Assembly (NCBI GenBank): GCA_002067265.1 | Contig: MVQW01000112.1 | Location: forward strand, 1 to 11,747 | Direction: 5' to 3' | Length of the DNA stretch: 11,747 bases | From: Methanomethylovorans sp. PtaU1.Bin073 | GTDB taxonomy: Archaea > Halobacteriota > Methanosarcinia > Methanosarcinales > Methanosarcinaceae | Shown here: piece by piece, positions 6,587 through 11,747 of the stretch | How the letters are laid out: each line of letters opens with the position of its first letter | Numbering within the stretch: the stretch's first letter is position 1 | Position numbers and translations under genes: made by a program | Notes under the pieces: model-generated | Told to the model about the DNA's origin: nothing | Databases searched by the model: none | What the model saw: only the letters and a program-made list of their open reading frames with translations

Positions 6587-6775
6587 TTAATGGCTTTCTG
6601 CGTATCTCTGGGCCAATGTTGCTCTCTTGAGTCTGTGCTGTACCTTCTGCTTATCCCAGCCATAACGTTCGCACAGGAATACAATGAGCCTTTTCTTTGA
6701 TGCACCTTTAAGGTTGTTAGCCGCCATGATTTCATCAACAAAGGCTTTCTGCTGTTCCTTATCGAGCTCTGCCAT
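6587..6775 (-). CDS. Small basic helical protein, last gene of the hdr operon
   Basis: Not recognised. The 62-residue product is predicted mostly helical and rich in Lys/Arg in its second half (KKRLIVFLCERYGWDKQKV and KRATLAQRYAE regions), with one Cys at residue 35 and no signal peptide or membrane segment. The C-terminal half could form a helix-turn-helix-like bundle, but I see no firm family match. Its reality is supported by a strong ribosome binding site (GGAGGGA at 6781-6787, 5 nt before the ATG) and by TGATG coupling: the start overlaps the stop of the FdhA-like gene by one base. An in-frame GTG one codon upstream is less well placed. Position suggests an accessory, assembly or regulatory factor for the Hdr/FdhB module; that is inference. 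Confidence 0.75.
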   Translation of the reverse strand: MAELDKEQQKAFVDEIMAANNLKGASKKRLIVFLCERYGWDKQKVQHRLKRATLAQRYAESH

Positions 6776-8229
6776 CACGATCCCTCCACTTTTACATTGA
6801 TTGTATTTGATAAAGATATAGGTAATTTTCTGGCAGTCAGTATCATGCCGTCGGGCAACTTCTCAATGCTGTAACGCATCTTGATGGTACCTTTATCAGA
6901 AGTCAGGCTTATCTTGCCGCCCTTTTTCAATTTAAGATCTTTTACCAGATTGAGGTTGATAATCACAAAATCATTATCATCTGGCTGGTTGGACCACATG
7001 AATGGATTATAGAGATATTTCAGTACGTATCCGTCAGTACATTGCGGTGCTGTAACTAAATTCTCTATCTTACAGAGCCCAGATTTTGATACTTCTTTTG
7101 TAAAAGCAGCCTTAACCTGTTCATGTAATTGTTCATACCCAAACTCTTCGGATCCCAACTCTTTGTTAAGAGAAGACAGTGCTTTTATACCGGTAAAATC
7201 AGTTCCACTGTTTTCCTGAAGCCTTCCCTCACAGTTCATAAATGTCCCGGCCTTTCTGTACAAAGGTTCTGTGGAAATAACCACATCAGCTATTTCAGTC
7301 ACCGGGCTCTTTCTTGAACTTATTACGATGAGATTATCAAGCTTTTTGAGAGATTCCATAGTTTCATCCGTGTCTGGCATGAGTTCAATAGGATCACTGT
7401 CAAGCAGAACAAGAGTTTTGATATTTCCTTTTTTGATATCATCCATCAGCTGAGAAAGCCCATGTGCATCATTTTTAACTTGTGTGAGCCGATTAACACC
7501 TTCACTGTTCACAAAAGGCTTCATAGCAAGCATCTTTGCTCCTGTCTCAAGTGAGAGATTTATCACTTGGCCAATGTCATTAGCATCTGTATGGGGATGC
7601 AGATCAGTTATGATAACAGAATTATTATCAAGCCCAAGCTGGCCATACTGTTCCGGAGCTAGAGATAGATTCTCATCTGCAAGATGAAGTTCTTTCGTTC
7701 CTACAGAGATTATATGTGAGTTGTTGCGCTTGGCAGCAAGCAACCTCCTGACCAGCAGAGGATATTGCACATAAGGATCTATAAAAAGAATTATCTTATT
7801 AGCGTGTTCAATATCCTGGAATGACATCCCTTCAAGATAAGAGTGACACTCAGAAGGCAGTTTTGAATAGGCTTGTATGCCTGTATTTACCACAGAACCC
7901 AAGGTCTGTGCTATCCTCCCAAATGCAATGTGCTCTTCACATGTGGTATTTCCAACCGAAAGCATGGCAACCTTTTCTGCACCTTTGAGTCTTGCAGCAG
8001 CGTCCCTTATGGCGTCTTCCTTACTTGAACCTGGTCCATCTGCCTTGCTAAATGATCCTGATGAATAGTAATGAGGAAGCTTCATTCCAAACCTGCATAA
8101 TTTACCCAGGTTCACAGGATTGCTTTTGAGGAAATCAATGCTAATAGCGCCCTGATCATCCTCCCTTATATAAAGGCCGCAACCTATACCGCAGCCTGGA
8201 CATACTGTCTGATATATTGATTCTTTCAT
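6775..8229 (-). CDS. Reduced FdhA/NuoG-like molybdopterin-family subunit
   Basis: A 484-residue member of the formate dehydrogenase alpha/NuoG superfamily, much shorter than FdhA (about 680-700). Domains in order: an N-terminal [4Fe-4S] site Cys10-x2-Cys13-x3-Cys17-x27-Cys45 (VCPGCGIGCGLYI then GKLCRFG); Rossmann-like halves at about 80-200 and 225-360, the latter holding the NuoG/FdhA-like AGTFMNCEGRLQ; and a small C-terminal beta-barrel like a molybdopterin dinucleotide-binding domain, about 390-484. Much of the large FdhA catalytic insert seems absent. Cys128-His129 (PSECHSYLEG) falls near the place of the metal-ligand Cys/Sec-His of FdhA, so formate chemistry cannot be excluded; NuoG-like electron transfer is the alternative. 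The ATG at 8229 is chosen for its ATGA overlap with fdhB and the GGAGGTGAT site at 8236-8244. The N-terminus of a longer reading from 8364 is an out-of-frame image of FdhB clusters. Confidence 0.82.
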   Translation of the reverse strand: MKESIYQTVCPGCGIGCGLYIREDDQGAISIDFLKSNPVNLGKLCRFGMKLPHYYSSGSFSKADGPGSSKEDAIRDAAARLKGAEKVAMLSVGNTTCEEHIAFGRIAQTLGSVVNTGIQAYSKLPSECHSYLEGMSFQDIEHANKIILFIDPYVQYPLLVRRLLAAKRNNSHIISVGTKELHLADENLSLAPEQYGQLGLDNNSVIITDLHPHTDANDIGQVINLSLETGAKMLAMKPFVNSEGVNRLTQVKNDAHGLSQLMDDIKKGNIKTLVLLDSDPIELMPDTDETMESLKKLDNLIVISSRKSPVTEIADVVISTEPLYRKAGTFMNCEGRLQENSGTDFTGIKALSSLNKELGSEEFGYEQLHEQVKAAFTKEVSKSGLCKIENLVTAPQCTDGYVLKYLYNPFMWSNQPDDNDFVIINLNLVKDLKLKKGGKISLTSDKGTIKMRYSIEKLPDGMILTARKLPISLSNTINVKVEGS

Positions 8230-9377
8230 TTCAACATCACCTCCAAGAAGGGAGGCCTCTTTAGATCCATACCAGGCACATAATTGCGTTTCTTCTGGGC
8301 AGGATTTGCAAAACGTCTGAAGATCGTGGTTACAGGAATATCCACAGGACATACATCCGCACACTGACCACAGCCGATACAGCTGTCAGAAAGATGAAGA
8401 AGCCGGACCATGTGATACATACTCATTTTATAATTATCAGCAAGATTGTGGAACATAGTGCATTTAGAATCCGGTCCACATGAGCATGCAGGACAGACTT
8501 CTTTACAGGCGCCACAATCAATACAATCTGCAAACTTATCTATGTAATATTTGAGGCGGTCTTTGTCAGGTATCTCATCAAAGACCTTTTCTTTCCATTC
8601 ACCGCCCAATTTCAGCATAGCGCTGTTGACCTTTTCTCTGATGGAGATGGATTTTTCATCGGCAGGGCGCACTTCAACATAACCTGCTTCAATAGCAGTA
8701 TCAAGCAGAAGCTTACCCTTCTCGTTCATTACTTCACAGAAGGTAGCACTTCCGGCCAGCTCACCGATAACACCCCAGTTGCCGCATGCAAGATCAGCAC
8801 TGACAGGTATTTTCACATCACAGTAACGGCAGCTTTCACGTCTTCCATATCCTTCTTCCTCAAGTTTGTCAATTGGTATGGATTTCTCCTCACCGCTTTT
8901 CGTTTTGAAGATAAGCTTACCTTTTTCGATCTCCTCGCCAACAACGTCCTCTGGATCGATCTCATACATTTTTATGAGCATTTCCTTTGTAAGCACGGGG
9001 TGCATTGATCCTCCGCAATTGAGTCCCACGATATAGGTGTTGCTTAGGTCAACGCTATTACGTTTAGCCTGCTCAATTACACCGCGTACATCACATGGCT
9101 TTCCTGGCATAGCTACCTTTTTGCCGACTACGTATTTTGCCAGATTAACAGGAACAGCATGCATACTGCCTCCTGAAGACAATACTTCCTGAACATCATC
9201 GGTGATCACTGGAACTGCTTCGTATTCATCTATGCGCTTAAGTATGACTACACCTTCGACCAATCCTTTCTCAAGAGCAGCAGCCAGAATAGCAGTAACT
9301 AACCCTCCGGATGCTCCTTTGCTACGGACATTCGGATCAGTGGCATAACCCAATAACCGGTCTCCAACCTCGACCAT
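8226..9377 (-). CDS. fdhB: FdhB/FrhB-family F420-linked flavoprotein with two [4Fe-4S] motifs
   Basis: 383-residue beta subunit of the F420-dependent formate dehydrogenase/hydrogenase family, which passes electrons between coenzyme F420 and iron-sulfur partners through FAD. Family motifs: SKGASGGLVTAILAAALEKG (about 19-38), AMPGKPCDVRGV (89-100), GLNCGGSMHP (118-127) and SCRYCDVKIPVSADLACGNWG (182-202), the cysteines of which probably bind a cluster near FAD. The C-terminal third adds two ferredoxin motifs, Cys285/288/291/295, followed by the family's Cys-rich CPACSC, and Cys333/336/339/343. Both features point to the FdhB branch rather than plain FrhB. The ATG directly abuts the mvhD stop, and its end overlaps the FdhA-like start by 4 nt. 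It should be the F420 entry or exit point of the module. Annotation as FrhB or FpoF-like is a reasonable alternative. Confidence 0.88.
   Translation of the reverse strand: MVEVGDRLLGYATDPNVRSKGASGGLVTAILAAALEKGLVEGVVILKRIDEYEAVPVITDDVQEVLSSGGSMHAVPVNLAKYVVGKKVAMPGKPCDVRGVIEQAKRNSVDLSNTYIVGLNCGGSMHPVLTKEMLIKMYEIDPEDVVGEEIEKGKLIFKTKSGEEKSIPIDKLEEEGYGRRESCRYCDVKIPVSADLACGNWGVIGELAGSATFCEVMNEKGKLLLDTAIEAGYVEVRPADEKSISIREKVNSAMLKLGGEWKEKVFDEIPDKDRLKYYIDKFADCIDCGACKEVCPACSCGPDSKCTMFHNLADNYKMSMYHMVRLLHLSDSCIGCGQCADVCPVDIPVTTIFRRFANPAQKKRNYVPGMDLKRPPFLEVMLK
8236..8244 (-). promoter_or_regulatory. Full-length ribosome binding site of the FdhA-like gene
   Basis: Minus-strand GGAGGTGAT, a nine-base complement of the usual archaeal 16S rRNA 3' end, 6 nt before the ATG at 8229 and inside the last codons of fdhB. 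It fixes the FdhA-like start and excludes the longer reading beginning at 8364. Confidence 0.85.
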
Positions 9378-9806
9378 CTAGTTCACCCCTTCAGGTTTTA
9401 ATGGGCTTGGACCTAATTCCTTAATTTTTGCAGTGACATCACGCACAAAATTTGCAAACTTTTCTCCCTCACTTGCACTGATCCAATTGAGCTGAAGCCT
9501 TTCAGGTTCAAGTCCAAGTTGCTTTACCATCTCTTCAAGGAATTGGTATCTTACCTCAGCTTTGTAGTTACCATTAACATAATGGCAGTCGCCTAGATGG
9601 CAGCCAGTAACTAATACAGCGTCTGCGCCTTCAAGGAAAGCATTAAAGACATGCATTGGGTCGATACGTCCTGAACACATGACCCTGATGATCCTTAAAG
9701 AGGAGGGCTGCTGGAACCTACCCATACCCGCCGTATCTGCACCGCCGTAGCTGCACCAGTTGCAGCAGAAAGCTACTATTTTTGGTTCCCATTCTTTTTC
9801 TGCCAT
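9378..9806 (-). CDS. mvhD: MvhD-type [2Fe-2S] electron-transfer subunit
   Basis: 142-residue member of the MvhD/VhuD family (FlpD), the small iron-sulfur protein that docks electron donors such as hydrogenase or formate dehydrogenase on HdrA. Conserved cysteines: Cys14, Cys15 and Cys18 in [13 protein letters not shown], Cys44 in [10 protein letters not shown], and Cys69 and Cys74 in [10 protein letters not shown]. Length is normal. The ATG at 9806 lies 2 nt after the hdrA stop with GAAGGAGA in front of it; a longer in-frame reading into hdrA (to 9929) is a shadow, since it begins inside the HdrA ferredoxin domain. Immediately followed by fdhB with zero spacing. In this neighbourhood it should carry electrons between FdhB/FdhA-like and HdrA flavin. 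Confidence 0.95.
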   Translation of the reverse strand: MAEKEWEPKIVAFCCNWCSYGGADTAGMGRFQQPSSLRIIRVMCSGRIDPMHVFNAFLEGADAVLVTGCHLGDCHYVNGNYKAEVRYQFLEEMVKQLGLEPERLQLNWISASEGEKFANFVRDVTAKIKELGPSPLKPEGVN

Positions 9807-9808
9807 TT

Positions 9809-11746
9809 TTATTCTCCTTCGAATGTGAAAGCACTCTTTACCTGGGCAAGAAGCTGTTCGTTCTTGAAGTGATTTTGCTGCAATGCACCTGTGGGGCATG
9901 CTGTTGAACAGGTTCCACAACCCTTGCATAGTGCCTTAATAATATTCAGTTTTCCATCATTAAGAGACAAAGCCTGGAAAGGACACATTGGTACGCATAT
10001 ACCACAGCCTACACAGATATCATCATCCACCTCAACAGTAATACCTTCTGTTGTTGCCTTACCTTGTGCAAGATACCTAGTTGCTCTGGCAGCACAGGCA
10101 CTTCCCTGAGATACTGAGTAGGGGATGTCCTTGGGGCCTTGGGTCACGCCTCCGATGAATATACCATCCAGAGTCGTATCAACTGGTTTGAGTTTTGGAT
10201 GTGCTTCCATCATGAACCCATCTGCTGCCCTGCTGACCTTTAAGATTTGCCTTATATGCTCTGAACTTTCGCTCGCAACTGCACCCACGCTGAGAACTAA
10301 CAGATCAAGCTCAAGGTTGTAGAGGTTGCTTGTCAGCGTATCTTCAATGCGTACAGTTACAGTACCATTCTTATCCTCTTCCACCTTACCCGGCTTTCCG
10401 CGGATGAATTTAATGCCCATATCTCTGGCTCTGTCATAGAACTCCTCATAGTTCCTGAAAGGTGACCGAATGTCCATATACATTATATAGACTTCAGAAT
10501 CCGGATATTTTTCCCTGATAAGCTGTGCATCCTTCAATGCATACATACAGCAGAACCCAGAACAATACCTGTTACGATTCTTGTCCCTGCTACCCACACA
10601 CTGGACAAAACCTATACGCTTTGGTGGTTTTGCATCACTGGGACGGACCAATTTGCCCATGGTAGGTCCACTGGCATTGAGAAGACGCTCCAACTCCATA
10701 CCTGTGACAACATTATCACATAGACCGTAACCAAAGTCGTGTTTTGGTTCCGGATCGTAGATATCATAACCTGTAGTTACAACAATAACGCCTACTTCAA
10801 TATCAGAGAACGACTCCTTTTGTTCCATATTAATTGAGTGGCTCTCACATGCCTTGATACAGGCACCACAGTCTATACAGACAGACCTGTCCACAACTGC
10901 CCTTAGTGGAACTGCCTGAGGGAATGGAACATAAATAGCTTTACGGGTTCCTATACCTTCATTAAATTCAAAGTAAGGTACCTCTACAGGACATTTCTGC
11001 ACACATAATCCACACCCAGTACAAGTAGTTGTGTCAATAAAGCGCGGCTTGTGCTTTACCTTGACTTTGAAATTACCTACATAACCATCCACTTCCTCTA
11101 CTTCGGAATAGGTCATGAGTTCAATATTTTTGTTCCTTGCAATTTCCACCATCTTCGGTCCAAGGATACAGATACTGCAGTCATTGGTGGGGAATGTCTT
11201 GTCAAGCTGAGCCATTTTTCCACCAATAGAGGGATTCTTCTCAACCAGGTATACTTTGTATCCCATATCAGCAATGTCAAGAGCAGCCTGCATTCCTGCA
11301 ACACCTGCACCAATGACAAGAGCTTTATTCGTGACAGGAACTTCATTGGATTGAAGTGGTTCGAGAAGCCGGGCCCTGGAAACACCCATGCGTACCAGCT
11401 CACTTGCTTTCTTTGTGGCGCTATCCTTATCCTGCATGTGTATCCAGCTGCAGTGCTCCCTGATATTTACGAATTCAAAAAGGTAAGGATTAAGACCACC
11501 TTCTTCCACACATGCCCTGAAGATAGGTTCATGAGTCTTGGGAGTACATGAAGCTACAAGAACACGGTTAAGATTATGATTCTTTATTGCTTGTTTGATC
11601 TCTGACTGCCCTGCATCACTACAGGTGTATTTATTGACCACGGAGTGTACAACATCGGGTAATGTGGCAGCATAATCTGCCACAGCCCGGCAGTTAACAA
11701 CACCGCCTATATTCGTGCCGCACTCACATACAAAGACTCCGATTCG
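9809..11746 (-). CDS. hdrA: Heterodisulfide reductase subunit A, N-terminus cut by window edge
   Basis: FAD-containing electron-bifurcating core of the soluble Hdr complex, coupling reduction of CoM-S-S-CoB heterodisulfide (through HdrBC) to ferredoxin reduction or the reverse. 645 residues are visible and the frame is open to the edge; the first residue seen belongs to the [18 protein letters not shown]-terminal domain, so only a few residues should be missing (family about 650-670). Seen in order: [12 protein letters not shown], the dinucleotide motif [29 protein letters not shown], ferredoxin motifs [12 protein letters not shown] and [32 protein letters not shown], a long FAD domain, and C-terminal [12 protein letters not shown] and [12 protein letters not shown]. 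It is not fused to MvhD, unlike HdrA2 of Methanosarcina. Followed 2 nt later by mvhD. HdrB and HdrC are not in the window and may be encoded upstream or elsewhere. Confidence 0.97.
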   Translation of the reverse strand, partial: RIGVFVCECGTNIGGVVNCRAVADYAATLPDVVHSVVNKYTCSDAGQSEIKQAIKNHNLNRVLVASCTPKTHEPIFRACVEEGGLNPYLFEFVNIREHCSWIHMQDKDSATKKASELVRMGVSRARLLEPLQSNEVPVTNKALVIGAGVAGMQAALDIADMGYKVYLVEKNPSIGGKMAQLDKTFPTNDCSICILGPKMVEIARNKNIELMTYSEVEEVDGYVGNFKVKVKHKPRFIDTTTCTGCGLCVQKCPVEVPYFEFNEGIGTRKAIYVPFPQAVPLRAVVDRSVCIDCGACIKACESHSINMEQKESFSDIEVGVIVVTTGYDIYDPEPKHDFGYGLCDNVVTGMELERLLNASGPTMGKLVRPSDAKPPKRIGFVQCVGSRDKNRNRYCSGFCCMYALKDAQLIREKYPDSEVYIMYMDIRSPFRNYEEFYDRARDMGIKFIRGKPGKVEEDKNGTVTVRIEDTLTSNLYNLELDLLVLSVGAVASESSEHIRQILKVSRAADGFMMEAHPKLKPVDTTLDGIFIGGVTQGPKDIPYSVSQGSACAARATRYLAQGKATTEGITVEVDDDICVGCGICVPMCPFQALSLNDGKLNIIKALCKGCGTCSTACPTGALQQNHFKNEQLLAQVKSAFTFEGE

Positions 11747-11747
11747 G

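Noticed and set aside
6433..6741. Minus-strand 102-codon frame with a hydrophobic C-terminal end
   Set aside because: Most of it is a shadow of the 62-residue gene; the hydrophobic 29-codon tail (6433-6522) has no ribosome binding site or promoter.
8230..8364. Cys-rich N-terminal extension of the FdhA-like protein
   Set aside because: The extra cysteines are an out-of-frame image of the FdhB ferredoxin motifs, and a nine-base ribosome binding site fixes the start at 8229.
9807..9929. N-terminal extension of MvhD into hdrA
   Set aside because: It lies wholly within the HdrA C-terminal ferredoxin domain in another frame; the family start and ribosome binding site are at 9806.
11051..11551. 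166-codon plus-strand frame opposite hdrA
   Set aside because: It is a shadow of conserved HdrA coding sequence, with no independent support.
1..11747. CRISPR arrays, transposons, prophage, tRNA or rRNA genes
   Set aside because: No regularly spaced repeats, transposase or integrase motifs, terminal inverted repeats with duplications, or rRNA/tRNA consensus segments were seen.

Overview
The window looks like a euryarchaeal methanogen, or a close relative such as a methanotrophic ANME lineage, most likely in the Methanosarcinales. The evidence is a heterodisulfide reductase subunit HdrA with MvhD and F420-type FdhB partners, an archaeosine-transglycosylase-like PUA protein, RtcB with archease, TATA boxes about 25 nt from likely transcription starts, and ribosome binding sites matching GGAGGTGAT. 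The genus is inference. Every protein gene reads on the minus strand. The only plus-strand feature I support is a candidate small RNA.

Read in the direction of transcription (high to low coordinates), the layout is as follows. (1) 11746-6587 is a tight operon: hdrA (cut by the window edge), mvhD, an fdhB-type F420 flavoprotein, a reduced FdhA/NuoG-like molybdopterin-family protein, and an unrecognised 62-residue protein. Starts and stops touch or overlap by 1-4 nt at most junctions. It looks like a soluble electron-transfer complex in which FdhB and the FdhA-like protein feed HdrA through MvhD. No HdrB or HdrC is inside the window. (2) 6357-4339 holds archease and then the RNA ligase RtcB, the tRNA-splicing and RNA-repair pair. 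(3) 4058-4338 is a gene-free 281-nt gap. It carries a candidate plus-strand small RNA (about 4149-4250) with a perfect 11-bp terminal stem, an upstream TATA box and a downstream T-run. (4) 4057-3524 is a PUA-domain protein resembling the C-terminal part of archaeosine tRNA-guanine transglycosylase. (5) 3419-2218 is a bactofilin-like beta-helix protein followed by a small three-helix membrane protein. (6) 2152-1 holds argD (acetylornithine aminotransferase) overlapping hisC (histidinol-phosphate aminotransferase, C-terminus outside the window).

The two most interesting items are the Hdr-MvhD-FdhB-FdhA-like module, with its shortened FdhA-like subunit and its linked small protein, and the structured RNA candidate next to rtcB. 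No CRISPR array, transposon, tRNA, rRNA, prophage or defence gene was seen, and no stretch over 300 nt lacks a gene.
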